A DNA stretch of 64,000 nucleotides from Arabidopsis thaliana (GCF_000001735.4 NC_003074.8:14012101-14076100), one strand, 5' to 3'. Positions 23,063-34,850 are shown, numbered from the stretch's first letter. The notes: generated by a model not told the origin, from the sequence alone. Numbers and translations are program-made.

Positions 23063-23893
23063 GTCGATGGATATCGTTGGACTACTGCACTGGTCAACCC
23101 AAGGTGTACAATATCTTTTGGTTTTAACTGATTATTTTTCGAAGTGGATTGAGGCCGAAGCATACGTGAACATCAAAGACTCGGCGGTAAAAACCTTCAT
23201 TTGGAAAAACATCATATGCCGACACGGTGTCCCATACGAGATAGTTACAGACAACGGACCACAATTCATCTCACACGAGTTTGATGCTTTCTGTACGGAT
23301 TGGGGAATCAAAGTTAGTTACTCCACTCTGCGGTATCCACAAGGAAATAATCAAGCCGAAGCTTCAATCTTAAAAAGCGTCTAAATCATTTGAAAGGAGG
23401 ATGGTACGACGAGCTTCAACCTGTTTTATGGGCGTATCGCACAACTTCTAGACGTTCTACCGGAGAAACCCCATTCTCATTGGTATACGGGATGGAGGCA
23501 GTCGTTCCAGCCAAACTCAACGTGCCTGGACTACGCCGAACGGAGGCTCCTTTAAATGAAGATGAAAATTCAGCAATGCTCGACGATTCGTTAGATACCA
23601 TCAACGAGAGGCGAGATCAAGCTTTAATCCGAATTCAGAATTACCAACAGGCAGCAGCTCGATATTACAATTCCAAGATCAATAGTAGACCTTTCTTCAT
23701 GGGAGATTATGTTCTAAAGCGTGTTTTTGACAATAAGAAAGAAGAAGGAGCAGGCAAACTCGGCATAAATTGGGAAGGACCTTACATCGTTACCGAAGTG
23801 GTTCGGAATGGTGTTTTTGGCTTAAAAGATCTAGAAGACAGGCCAGTCAAACGTCCTTGGAATATGGTGAATTTAAAGAAGTTTTATGTTTAA
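23063..23893 (+). pseudogene. Tat-lineage Ty3/gypsy integrase, truncated at the start
   Basis: It opens at [20 protein letters not shown], the first catalytic Asp block, with [15 protein letters not shown], then [20 protein letters not shown] (second Asp), [26 protein letters not shown] (Glu), and after a small deletion and frameshift near 23365, [58 protein letters not shown] and MVNLKKFYV at the natural stop. The wording matches Tat/Athila-branch integrases. The zinc-finger start and all upstream pol are missing because the family-C LTR joins at 23062. The frameshift makes it inactive, but the second half is one clean frame of 167 codons. Confidence 0.9.
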
Positions 23894-24090
23894 GTAACAT
23901 GCGTTTTTTGTTATGTACACGAACTACGGTGTGGCTTTATCCCGAAATGGGTATGTAGGCAGCTCGGAAACGAGTTCAACTACTAATAAATTTGTTTTAT
24001 TCATTTGAAAAAGGGAGTTCGACTGTATGAACGAACAAGGCAAAGAAGTTCGGATGTGCGAACATACAAAAACAAGAAACAAAACTACGT
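23894..24090. other. Post-pol spacer of the Tat element
   Basis: The stretch includes ccgaaatgggtatgtaggca, a phrase commonly seen just after the integrase stop in Tat elements. No gene was seen. Confidence 0.45.
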
Positions 24091-24379
24091 TTATTCAAAG
24101 CAGTAAGTAAAGAAGACGAAGTCCCAACATGCGTGCCCTTCGAAGTAAGAAACTATTTTTGTCTTGCAAAACACTTGGACTCCTTCGCCGGCGAGGTCAA
24201 GAATAGGCATCATACAGTTTGGTATGCGAGCAAACTCGGAGATTCCGAGTTTGATCCAATCCCCGGGAAGAGAGTTAAGGGTGTGAAGCTCCCTTGATAT
24301 CACGGTGACCGTCGCCGGAGAGGAACAGAGGGCTGCCGGGGTGAAGAAGAGAAACAGTGGAGGCTGCTTCGTTCTCCAT
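24091..24379 (-). pseudogene. Unrecognised short gene-like unit within the Tat 3' region
   Basis: On the minus strand an ATG at 24379 opens MENEAASTVSLLHPGSPLFL and GDGHRDIKG before a frameshift. The frame then continues as ELHTLNSLPGDWIKLGI, FARIPNCMMPILDLAGEG and VFCKTKIV to a stop near 24091. I do not recognise the product. A TATA box lies about 60-70 bp upstream of the ATG. It may be a second antisense frame of the Tat element or a captured host fragment. Confidence 0.35.
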
Positions 24380-24439
24380 TTGTGTATTGTTTATCAAGTA
24401 AATTTCTGAAATCATACTTGGAGAATTTGGTGGCAGATG

Positions 24440-24465
24440 GGACCTCTATTTATAGAGGGTTAGGG
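24440..24465 (-). promoter_or_regulatory. TATA-type promoter, minus strand
   Basis: The minus strand reads cctctataaatagaggt, a consensus TATAAATA flanked by an inverted ccctc/gaggg pair, about 65 bp upstream of the ATG at 24379. The spacing fits a plant pol II core promoter with a short leader. Transcription is inferred only. Confidence 0.5.
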
Positions 24466-24940
24466 TTTTTCCTTGGAACCACAAGTTTAATAACTGTGGC
24501 GTGTCCGAATGGTTTAAACCATTTTTGGGAATCAAGAAAAAGCAATTATTACCTCAAAGGCGTGAAGCTTTTTCTTGTTTCTCGAGAAAGGAGATGGCAA
24601 CCGTCGCATTAAAGACAAAAAGCCCATTAAATATAAAGAAAACAGTTAAGGCCCAAGCCTAGTAAATAAGCTGAATTGATTAAACCCGAGTTGGGGAATT
24701 CGCGTTCAAAACCGAGCTCGGTTCTCGCGTTTTAAGAGAAAGGTATGATCAACCTAAAAATCTCGAAACTTAGCCACATGGCCAAAAGATATATAAAGAC
24801 GGACTATTGCAAAATCATAGTTTTAAAAGGTTTAAAAGCCTCCTCAGGCAAATACTTGTTCAAAAATAAAGCCTCCTTAGGCAGCAACATATTTATCCAA
24901 ATTTAATTTCTAGTTTTGGAAGTGTTTGGGAAAGCCCCCA

Positions 24941-27135
24941 ATTAAAGTAGATACAACCACTAGGAATCCGTAATCTTCTCGGGGTCAACGATAGCCGGAT
25001 CGGCTTCGGTTGGTTCAACAACAGCTGACTCAGTTTTGGTTGGTTCACTGGCAGAGAGTAGCTTAGAAGAGTTTCCCGGCTCAGTTCCGGCTTCATGTTC
25101 AACATCCGGGATGATCACTGTCTCACTGTTCACGACCGGACAGTAGTATCGACCAGTTCACTAGAGCCTGAAGCGAACGTTTCAAGTCAGCAAAAAACAC
25201 AAATACAACAACTATAGATTATAAGGATTCAGATGTAAAAGTTTACCAGCCCAATCTAAGCCTGATTCACTCAAAGGCAGTGATTCGATGTAAAAATCCT
25301 CGAAGTGTTGAGGGTTAAAGGACAAGGTGGGAAGAGAAGCAAGGTGGCCTCTTTTCTCAGCTAAAACAGCCTCCAGTTTGGACCTTTCTTGTTCCTCAGA
25401 GAAATCTTCCTCAAGGGTTTGGTCCAACAGAAGCAGGTTACTTTCGTGCTCCTTAATGTCTGACTCCAGCTCCGATCTGGCCTTCTCAGTTTGAATGAAG
25501 AGGATAGCCCCTTGAATCAATTCCATCCCGCGACCTTTCACCTCTCTTCTGGCTTTTGACGTAGACTTGGCTAATTCAGCATCTCAAAGCTTAGCAATTG
25601 CTTTGTACTTAGCCTTAAGTTCGGTGAACTGATTGTTCAAATCATAAGTGGCCGATTTAGATTCAGAGAGCCTGTCTCGAGCAGTCGAGAGTTCATCCTA
25701 GAGCTTGTCGTATCTTTGGTACTGATCATGCAACTCGCCATTCGATCTCATGAGCTTAGAAGATAGATGGTCGACTCGATCCTCTAGTTTCTGTTTAAAG
25801 TCAGAGGAGGAGCGGAGATCGGCCTCGAGGGAAGAAAACTTGCCTTTCCAAGCATCAATATCCTGTTCTATACTGAGCAGTAATCCTTCATAGTGCTCGA
25901 TCATGTCGTTAAGCTCGTTGTTCGCCTAAGCAAGAGTTTTATATCCAAAAAAGTAAATTAGCATGCGTATAAATAAGCGATATCGGAATAGGCGAAAACG
26001 AGACTAACCCGAGATGAATGATGAGCATGGAGTAAAAATCGCTCGCGAATTGTAGGTCGCCATTTGTCGAAGGTGGGCAGGATCGTGTCTTTCCAGGTTT
26101 TGAAGCACCGAAAGACGTTGCCCTCTTTCTCCATCGCTAATAGGGAGTGAAAGATGTGTTACTAAAAGTTCGAATTATACCGAAAGCGAGGGAAATAAAA
26201 CCATCGTTTGAACCTATAAGCGATTTTGTTTGAGGAACGAGAACGACCTTCGACTAGGGATGAGTATCTCGGGGCTCAGCATCTTCTTGTCGAGGAGTAG
26301 CACTTTGATCAGTCTTCTCACCACTAGGTCGAAGAGAAGGAGATGTGATACAGGAAGAGGAGGAGAACCCATCGATCAAGATGGAGGAGATGATCGAGGA
26401 GAGCGATCAGTTCGAGCCCTTGACTTTTCCCTCCAAGGAGAAGAGCTGTTGCGAGCTGGTCTCTCTCTCTTTTTGCAAATCAAGTCAGCGATTGGCTTGC
26501 TGCTCAGTCCATCACGGGCTGAAGTCCCGTGTGGTTTGGGAGGAAGCGGTGGAAGATGATGGAGTTGTCCAGGAGGACTCATTTTGAGATTCCATATAGC
26601 TTCAAAAAATCGGTCGAGGGTAAACAAATTCCAAAGGGTTTCACCTTCGATGACCACTTTGAAGAACTCGATTTATTCTTCAGTCGGAAGAGTCGCAGCA
26701 ATGAAAGCTGCACAAAAACAAAAACAAATTCGGGTTAGGAAAAGAACGTGTAAACGAACAGAAGACAAATATGTTTCTGCCCTAATTTCTACCAGGTTTC
26801 GTGGACCATTTTGATGGAAGCACTTCGGAAAGGCTCTCAATTGAAGCAATGGTTTTCTTTATTAAGAACTAAGGATGGTGCGAGTTCTCGTTTTTGTTCG
26901 GGAGATGGGAAATGAGGTTTCTGTTGGCATTTAGGTATGCCGAGAAGTAACCAACTTTCTTCGACGAACTTCTTACGCTAAGAAGCTCGTTCAATTCGGG
27001 AACTCCAATTATGTACCCAGCCACCACCGCGACGGTGATAATCCCTAGAATAGATTGGAGAAGGTTGGAGGTTAATTGAGGTAGAGCAATTTCAAGAGCG
27101 GCCAAGTACCGAACGAGTGCCTTGGGAAGAGGAAA
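24941..27135 (-). pseudogene. Antisense ORF (aORF) of the Tat element, coiled-coil protein, decayed
   Basis: Minus-strand frames read as one broken gene opposite to pol: ALEIALPQLTSNLLQSILGI, IIGVPELNELLSVRSSSKKV, YFSAYLNANRNLISHLPNK (27105-26869), FFKVVIEGETLWNLFTLDRF (26657-26590), a Ser/Pro/Arg-rich linker, then glutamate/lysine/leucine-rich heptad-like stretches such as EQDIDAWKGKFSSLEADL (25904-25698) and ARSELESDIKEHESNLLLLD (25541-25212). Plant Tat elements are known to carry extra frames in antisense between pol and the 3' LTR; function is unknown. An in-frame TAA lies near 26680, and other stops and frameshifts break the gene. Introns may also contribute. Confidence 0.6.
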
Positions 27136-27199
27136 GGTCAGTCCGTATACCGCGAGGTGAATGAGAAGTCGGGATTAAAGGTGGTTAGATTAAAGGGCC

Positions 27200-27622
27200 T
27201 TTGGGCTGGAAGGGGAAAGCCCAGGAAGCTCGAAGTCAATTCAAATTCGAACGTTTGAACAATGAATTCGAAGATCGAAACGGATACATTTAAGATAGAA
27301 TAATTGTGTGTAAATGAGAATTAATTGTAATTCTTAGGTATAAATAATAGGGCCAAGGGCCATAAGAGACACACGCATTTGTTTGCAAACTTAGTATACA
27401 TATTTTCTTACAAAACTCATAGCTTTCTCCATAATCAATAGTTCTTTACACTTATTTTTGTCCTCAAGAATAATCCGTCTCACTATACAAATAAATATTT
27501 GAGTGTGTGAATCCGACATCCACAATTGACACCCCCTATAACTGCATCGACATGTTAGTGTTTAAGGGAATTGAACTAAACCACACTTCAGCATATAACT
27601 AGGCGTAAAAACCTAGTTATCA
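27200..27622 (+). mobile_element. LTR of a Tat/Athila-branch element; left end not fixed
   Basis: It ends acctagttatca, directly followed by a tRNA-Asp primer site, so the right end is precise. A TATA-like ggtataaataatag near 27339 marks the promoter. The left end could not be set: no clear polypurine tract plus TG was seen near 27130-27240. Confidence 0.6.
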
Positions 27623-27623
27623 A

Positions 27624-27637
27624 TTTGGCGCCGTTGC
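27624..27637 (+). other. Primer binding site complementary to tRNA-Asp
   Basis: The sequence ttggcgccgttgcc starts two bases after the LTR end. Plant tRNA-Asp ends in ggcaacggcgcca, a perfect complement to its core. This is the usual primer of Athila/Tat-branch elements. Confidence 0.85.
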
Positions 27638-27760
27638 CAATTCATTGTTGCATTGTTACATTCAAGATATCAGAAAAAGTTAAGATCAAGTTCTTTTACA
27701 TTACTCAAGTTACTAACTCATCTTTTCGTCTGTTTGTTTTTGTGGTACAGGTACTAATAT

Positions 27761-27970
27761 TTGTGCATGCAAACTCGGTCCAAAGGTTCTGCACACATAC
27801 TACCTTTCAAAGACAAAATAGAAAGAATAGCTCGTGAGTTACAAGCAAAAAAACCAAAAGCAGACTGTGATCAACAAAGACCAGTTGCTATGGATCAACA
27901 GAACAGACCAGTTGATATACAAGACCCACCTAATGTTAACAACCAAGATCAAGATTACGCAACAACATAA
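27761..27970 (+). pseudogene. Gag start of the Tat/Athila-branch element, cut by a Helitron
   Basis: An ATG at 27761 opens MCMQTRSKGSAHILPFKDK, then KIERIARELQAKKPK and a polar N/Q/D-rich stretch. MQTRSKG-like starts are common in gag of this branch. The frame ends artificially at 27968-27970, where Helitron helicase sequence on the other strand begins. Only about 70 codons remain. Confidence 0.6.
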
Positions 27971-29243
27971 CTGGGCAACCAACTTTTAACTGAAGTAAAT
28001 GGTTAGGTAATCCAGAAATCTTGATTTTATTGAGAAAATCAGGCGTATATACGGGGTTTTTATCTGCACGTGTGTCAGAAGGATCAATAGAATCAGAACT
28101 TCGATAAATCTTTTCTTCACCTGCAAAGAGTAGTAGTTCATTGTCATCTACTCTATTATATGTATAATTTTGAGTAATATTCAAAGTTAATTCACTAACA
28201 TGTTAGTTTGGAAAGCATATGATCGTTAATTGAGTTAACATCATCATTGGTTGGACACAAAATAGCTCTGTCTTGGAAAAACTTTGGATCTCTCTCTTCA
28301 GCAAAGGATGTACCATAGACTGCTTTAATGATCGATTCTATAGGGTCGTCTTCTTCAAGTATAAGAATATCATCTGGTATTTGTATCTTAGTTACTCCGT
28401 CGTTAGGCTCATTTAGTTTCCCCTCGCTGACTGCAAGGATCCATTTCGAAAAATCCTCAATCTCACGTGCCTCATTTATGTCTATATCTTGGAGAAGCCT
28501 CATGTTCTTGGTCAACTTCAAAACTTTGCAATGCTGCCAAAGATAAGACGAATTGAGTGACGATTTGAAGATCAGTTCCCTACCGGTTGCAGGGATGACA
28601 GGAAAGATTTGCCTAAAATCACCTCCGAAAAGAATTACTTTTCCACCAAACGGCATGTCTTCTGGAGTCGATAGAATATCTTTTAAACTTTTATCTAATG
28701 ACTCAAAACAGTACTTACTCATCAGAGGAGCTTCATCCCAAATAATCAACTTAGCTGCTGTTACTAATTGAGCAAGATCACTACCACGCTCCATGTTGCA
28801 TGTTGAGGTCTCATGAGGAGTTAGAGGAATACCAAACCTAGAATGTGCAGTTCGGCCACCTTCTAATAACAGAGATGCAATGCCACTTGACGCAACGTTT
28901 AAACAAATATCTCCTTTACATCTTATCGTTGTGGATAGAACCTTCCACAAAAAGGTTTTCCCTGCTCCTCCAAAACCATATAAGAAAAAAACACCTCCTT
29001 TGTCATTAAGGACAGCATCCATAATTTCATCATATACCTTCTTTTGTTCCCTAGATAGCATCTTTAACCAATCATCATGTTTTTTTTTCAATGTTTCACG
29101 ATTCTAGTAGCGCTCATCGAGTATCAACTGATTAAAGGAAGGTTCATCGCCAGGTTCAAGCTGCGGCAACATCTTATACCTCCAAAGATCTGCTCCATGC
29201 CGTTTCAATATTTTTTGCAACTCTTTTAAACATAACCGAATCC
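27943..29243 (-). pseudogene. Helitron helicase domain (3' half of RepHel)
   Basis: From the minus strand: LCLKELQKILKRHGADLW, a TAG at about 29102 in place of a tyrosine codon, then one 298-codon frame with Walker A GFGGAGKTFLWKVL, Walker B LIIWDEAPL, GGDFRQIFPV and LTKNMRL. These are typical Pif1-like SF1 helicase motifs of Helitrons. A 79-nt intron (minus gttagt...ttgcag, 28121-28199) separates HMLSKLT from EEKIYRSSDS, and the frame ends at CPVMLLRNLD, short of the natural C-terminus, at the junction with gag. The helicase unwinds DNA for rolling-circle-like transposition. One stop and the truncation make it inactive, although most of the helicase frame is clean. Confidence 0.92.
28121..28199 (-). 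other. Intron in the Helitron helicase gene
   Basis: Minus-strand donor gttagtgaa and acceptor ctctttgcag flank 79 AT-rich nucleotides. Removing them joins LSKLT to EEKIYRSSDS as in related helicases, and reading through gives a stop at once. Confidence 0.7.
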
Positions 29244-29718
29244 TCAAATAAGATGGAACCTCCTCAGCAACCGCAGCCCTCTGCTGCACCTCCGCCACTC
29301 GTGGCGCAACTGGAGTCTGCACTGGTACCACACCTGGTAACCGCTCCAACAACTGCCTCAGCAGGCCCGCCAAACTAACCTCTGGAACCTGGGCTCCTCT
29401 GGCTGCGGCACCCATCACTCCTGGGCCCTCAACACAACCGGCATGCACACCGGCACCGACACCAGCTCCACCAGCCCCCACTCCGGCTGCACCAGCTATA
29501 TCGGCACAAAGACCGTCCCCAACCCCGAGCTCCACAAACTCAGGCTACGAATCCACACTCTGCTCAACCGTGGCACTGTGGTCGTCACTCTCGCCAGTAC
29601 CCTCGAGGACTCGTCCTCTACCACGACCACGACCACGACCACAACCACGACCACGACCACGACCACGACCACAACCACGACCACGACCACGACCACGAAC
29701 TCCAGCTCCACTAACCAT
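29244..29718 (-). pseudogene. Tekay/Del-type gag N-terminus with GRGRG tract, fused to Helitron helicase
   Basis: The ATG at 29718 opens MVSGAGVRGRGRGRG. The Arg/Gly tract comes from a ccacga hexamer array on the plus strand. After a TAG near 29548 the frame continues in phase: Ala/Gly-rich region, SLAGLLRQLLERLPGVVPVQ, then AAVAEEVPSYL, the usual start of chromovirus gag. At about 29243 it passes without a break into helicase residues (RLCLKELQ). The element is the 5' end of the LTR unit at 29970-31121; the rest of gag-pol is deleted. Confidence 0.75.
29619..29699. repeat. Hexamer microsatellite (ccacga)n
   Basis: About 13 copies of ccacga, with periodic ccacaa variants. In the minus-strand gag frame it encodes Gly-Arg repeats; in another frame it gives a meaningless poly-valine stretch. 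Confidence 0.9.
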
Positions 29719-29951
29719 CTGCGCTGCTCAAGAACAAAAGGCTAAGAAACTAGAACAACAAATATATCACAAACAACTTACAATGGAATCTCATTTAAGG
29801 CTCGGAGAAGATGATGCTAGGACTCCGACAACACACAATTGACTAAACACTCCATAATCAATCCTCAATATGCTAACACCCTAGCTCATCCCACATCAAT
29901 CATCAGGAAAATAATTCATCAATTAAGTTTTCTACACATCCTAGAACCGTG

Positions 29952-29969
29952 ATCCCTCTGATACCAAAT
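29952..29969 (-). other. Primer binding site (tRNA-iMet type)
   Basis: Right after the LTR end on the minus strand comes atttggtatcagaggg. It contains tggtatcagag, the standard complement of the plant initiator tRNA-Met 3' end used by chromoviruses. Confidence 0.85.
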
Positions 29970-31121
29970 TGAAACAACCCGACCCATTTTTAAAAAAAAT
30001 ATAATTAAATATTCCCATAAATATCTAATTAAACCAACCAATAAAATAACAATTAAACCGCAAGTTAAAAATACTATTTTATGAATAAATAAATAATTCA
30101 ACCAACAAAACCAAGAATAACTAACAATCCTAACCGGGTTCCAATAACCAAAAACACAAAAAATAAAACAAACGAGTTCCTAGATCATCCTCTCTTCATT
30201 GCCATGATTCCACGATCACACTTTATCTTTACCTTCATCAACAACACAATGAGATGCGTAAGTATTAACATAAATACTTAGTGAGGCGATCCTCCCATCT
30301 ACGAGCTATACACACAAGCAAATAAAAGGGTATAATCACAAATACAACACAAATAAATCAGTCATTGAACAATTCACCCAAAACACATTCACCGCACCTA
30401 CTTATCATCACACAAAACAAATTACACAACCCAATCGCTCAGATAAGCTCATGGTCACACACTCACCTTAACAAATTAATTCTAATAACAATTAAACCCG
30501 GGAGAGACTCTCCTAGCGTCTGAAAGAGTCCAGAAACGTCCTACAACAAGTCACAACCAAAAGCAACCTTGAAGCAAACTGTACATGAAAAACAGAAACA
30601 ATCAACCTCAAAGACGAAAACCTAAAATACAAACTAACCGTTAACTATTAAATCGCTCCAGTGAAACGTTAGCCCTAGACGTCACGAAGCTTCCCACAAA
30701 ATATTGTCCCGATCGGAAAACAACCGATACCACGATCGCAATTTCAATCTCCGCTGGTCCTAATTCGCGTCTGAGAAAACGTGTCTCACTAAACTGCGAA
30801 TAACTCAAATTGTTTTAATCCAAATCCAGTTCTGTAAACTGGAGAATAACGATAAACGACTTGGGAATAATTCTACTAAATTTCGTTACCTTTTACCATG
30901 ATTTGATATGACCAAACTGATTTTTCCCAAACCCTAACGATTCTGCTCCTTTTCCTTTTCTCTCTTTTTCTCCTTTATAAAACGAAAAGTTGCTAACTAA
31001 AGCCCTAATTTCGAGTTTCCTTCTTTTATAGGCACACTTTAGGATTTCCAATTAACCCAACCAATTAAACCGGATGATTTAAAAACAAACCCTAACCGAT
31101 TTTCCGGTTCACGGGTGTTAC
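29970..31121 (-). mobile_element. 5' LTR of a Tekay/Del-type element inserted in the Helitron
   Basis: On the minus strand the 1152-bp LTR starts TGTAACACCCG and ends GGGTTGTTTCA. It has a TATA-like gttttataaagg near 30971-30985. The Helitron Rep frame ends at its left border (31122), while on the other side the gag fragment is fused to the helicase. The 3' LTR and about 250 codons of central Helitron protein are missing, which points to a later deletion. No coding region is present. Confidence 0.85.
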
Positions 31122-34100
31122 AATTCTCTGTATGTTTTATGAACAACACCCTCGACGGTTTTGATATCATTATTTGTTTCTCCTACATTGTTTTGCTCGG
31201 AGACAACTTCTTTTCGATGAGGCTCTATAGAGACGGTTACACGATCAGGTCCCTTGTTAACATACTTGAATAAGTATTTAAGAGAGACGGATTGGTTAAA
31301 CCACTCTACATTGATGTGAGCCCTGTATTTCCGTAATAGGACATCGTTATATGGAACAACATACTGGTTGTCACATGGATACTTATTCTTCTCGATGAAA
31401 CGACCAGTATCTTTGCGCCTATATTTGGATAACCTTCATTGTCAAGAGACGTGTCCTCAACATGGTTCTTTGGATAATACTTGGAACATTTACCATTTTC
31501 CATGCATGGCGAATTAGGATTAACCAATCGGCATGGTCCATGAATCATACATTCTGAGACAGCTTGATATAGCTCTGGATCTTTTTCTTTATCTGGAATT
31601 TCGGCAAAAATAATCTTGTCAACATGATCAGCCGTAGGAAACTTGTATCTAGGATCCATCCAAACAATTATGTGAGCATGTGGAAGACCTCTTTTTTGAA
31701 ATTCTACTGTATACATAACTGTTTCAACATAATAATTATGAGTTAATGTCACTTGTAAGTTAAAATTCATGAAATATATGTATAAAAATATGAAATAATG
31801 TAGTACCTGATTTGGTTTTGCCAAAGATATGATTCTTTGTTATATCATCCATCAAGTTGTCGAGTTTCATTTTATAAATCCTACAAATGATATCCGGCCT
31901 GTCCTCAGCATTCAACTTCCGCTCTTTTACAAATCTTGTGATCTCTGGCCACTTAGGATTACATGTGAAGGTTATAAATAGGTCGGGAAAGCCGAAATGT
32001 TTACAGGTACCCATTGCATCTAAGTAGTTCTGCTGCATATAAGCTGGACCACCGCTGAAAGATGGAGGAATAATAACACTTTTTCCTTTATTAGAAAGAT
32101 CATTACCCCCAGCATCAGAAGCATCTTGAACTGCCTGCTTGTTGGTACTGCGCAGCTTCGTCTGATTTTTTTTAATAAATCTTAGCCGATTAGACTCTAT
32201 CATTGTAAAAGCGTCAACTATGAATTGTTGAAGTAAACGTTTTGAGCAAAGGAGGATGTGCTTCTCATCTTTTCTCTCTTGTAAACGGTAGTCAAACCAC
32301 TGCCTCATACTAACATCTTCCTGCTTCTTCTTTCCTTTTGAAGTTTTGGTAGGAGTTTTTTTTATTCCAAGCTTATACCCATCCTCTCCTTTTGGAAATA
32401 ACAATGGATACTGGAGAGCTAGATATGAAACGTGACATTCATGTATTCTCCTTAACTTTCCAGACTTCATCTGTAGAACTATATCTCTTTTATCTAGATT
32501 GTCGTCGAAATCTCCAGGTATCAATGCAACAACTTCAGCTACAGATGGAAGATTATACACTCTGTCATCTGTCTCGCGGTTAGATATAATCCTCATATGA
32601 AAATTTGCCTCTTCTTTCACTATGTTGAATCTATCACGGGCAATCCTAAAATTTGCAACATGAGGGTTTATCTTGTCCAACATCTTTAGCAAAGCTGAAA
32701 CTGTTTCTTTCTTGAACTTTTGTTTTCCACCTTCCATCCCACTATTATTACCTTTGCTGCAATTTTGTATAATTACAAAAGACATTTAATAAATACAATG
32801 TATTAGCTGCTTCTAAAATATTTTTTTTTCATAAAGTTCTTTTATAAAACTATCAGTTACCTCATAACTTCAATTAGATTGTCAACTTCATTATCAGTGT
32901 CCATCATATAAAGCTGTTGAAATTTTGCATAATCGCCAGGTTTTGGTTTCAACGCGCGTATCAAGTGATAGTTTTCTCCTTGTAGAGCAAACATAGATGG
33001 ACCACGTCCCTTTTTAACTGATCGATCCACCTTGCCACCAAGAGATGTGAATGAAAACAACATGTTGTATGGTATGACATTTGCTCTAAAATTTTTAGCA
33101 TCTGGATGGTCGCTTGTAAACAACCACCACATATATTTAGGTGATTCTTTTAGCATAGGTAGAACAATCTGACCTTGCATACAACATCCTGTATAAACCG
33201 AATTAGCACTCTTCCTTCTTCTATTTAGTCTTTCACCGTACCAGAAAATTGCACCACAATGCACACATGTGTGATTCGCTTCACCTTCGTCATGATAATC
33301 TGAATCGAACAAACATCAATACATGTTGTTTTTCATTGTTTCTAATATATATAATATATGTTTTAAAATTATTACCGCTAGTGGATGAACTGCCATGCTC
33401 TTTGTTCGAAGTTGCTGCAGTAAACTCCTTGTTTAAATTCCTTCTTAACAAATCTTTCATGTCAATCATATTATTTGGTCCAATAACTTGATCGCTCGGT
33501 GAAACTTTGTCTGACTCATACTCTTCTTGACTACTACAGTCAAATATATGATCATCGAATTCCTCTGACCTATCTGAAGACAGAAGAAAACATGAAAGTA
33601 GCACAAATAAAACAATTTTATACATTTTATATAAAGGTGGTAATTCTAAAAGTATGATTAACATTATACCACTATCAGAATATATTGCTTCAGAATGATC
33701 AATTTCTTCGTCATTGAGCATGTTGTCACGTACAATACTTGCAACATTCTCTTTTGATTGTAATTTAGTTGAATGGAGGACTCCTAACAATCAACAAAAA
33801 AATTTATTAAACAATATAATTTCTGTTTGACTATTGGACATTAGACAAACATACTAAAACATAACATAAATAGCTACTTTTAAATATAAATCGAACCTTG
33901 ATCATTTGATACTTTTTCCTTCTTATTGGACATTAATCGAATGGTAGAGACGATGGATTCTCCAGATATATTTGTTATATCCGATAAGACATTTCCAGAG
34001 TAATCTACCCCAAACAATGTGTTTACGTTTGGGGTAGTTTGATTAGGAGTTAAGAAGTCTGGTGATCCTCCTGAGAAAACAACAACCAAATTAAGAAAAA

Positions 34101-34850
34101 TAATAATATTAACTAATATGTATTGTATCTAATATTAAATATTAAAAAATTATAACCTGATGGGTTTGATATTTTTCTGGCCATTCTTTTAATAGCAGAC
34201 AATCTTCTAATAGGTGCTTTGTTAACAATATCACCATTGTTGGTTGTTTTGACATTGGTCTTCTTACGAAGTGATGATGGTATACTTTTTGTTTTCGATA
34301 AATTTCCTGCATTAAAGAATATAAAAATAAAAAATAACATATAAATAAAATACTATTTTTATGATTAAATTTATATGATAATGTTGTATATCGAATAGTA
34401 TATAACTTACTAACCTGATTTTCTAGTTTTTGCGGCAGCTCTTGTAAAAGTTGGATTAATAACTTCTGAGCTATTAGATGGATTGACTCTATTTTCTCTT
34501 GTGTGTGGGGTATTATAAATTACTCTGTCTCCTTTGAAGTGCAAAAATATATGGTTCAATATAAAGTCGAAAGAAACGATGATGATGATATATGAGAATA
34601 CTACCTGTAAGAGTTGAATTCAACGAATTAATAGGCGTAATGGGTGAGGAACTCCCATTATTATTTGCCGGGTATAGCGGTAAGGACACGGGAGTATGAG
34701 GAGTTTGACTTCTTTTGGTAAGATCGACATTGGTAATGTCACTAAGCACTCTACCAAAAACAGAACCGATGGGAACTAAATTTTTCGACCCAAGTGCTTG
34801 ATTATGCGAAGAAAAGTTGGTTTCATCGAACAAACGTCTTGTTCTTTTTT
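31122..34850 (-). pseudogene. Helitron Rep (Helitron_like_N) half of RepHel, multi-exon, decayed
   Basis: Minus-strand exons separated by short AT-rich introns. N-terminal polar exons: GSVFGRVLSDITNVD (34833-34513), IRRLSAIKRMARKIS (34340-34113) and NVLSDITNISGES (34089-33880). A zinc-finger exon has CVHCGAIFWYGERLNRR with CCMQGQIVLP (33312-32857). The Helitron_like_N exon (32785-31760) has IHECHVSYLALQYPLLFP, MRQWFDYRLQER and LFITFTCNPKWPEI. The Rep core (31824-31306) has [15 protein letters not shown] with the HUH-type HAH, ending in another frame at [12 protein letters not shown] and SLKYLFKYVNKG, which holds the tyrosines. Rep nicks and joins single strands in the nucleus. A frameshift near 31400 and an LTR at 31121 disable it. 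Confidence 0.9.

Noticed and set aside
26230..26657. Plus-strand frames of 80-109 codons
   Set aside because: They are shadows of the antisense Tat ORF and have no resemblance of their own.
29496..29711. Minus-strand frame with a long poly-valine run
   Set aside because: It is an off-frame translation of the ccacga hexamer array; the gag frame in phase with the ATG at 29718 gives Gly-Arg repeats and continues into recognisable gag.
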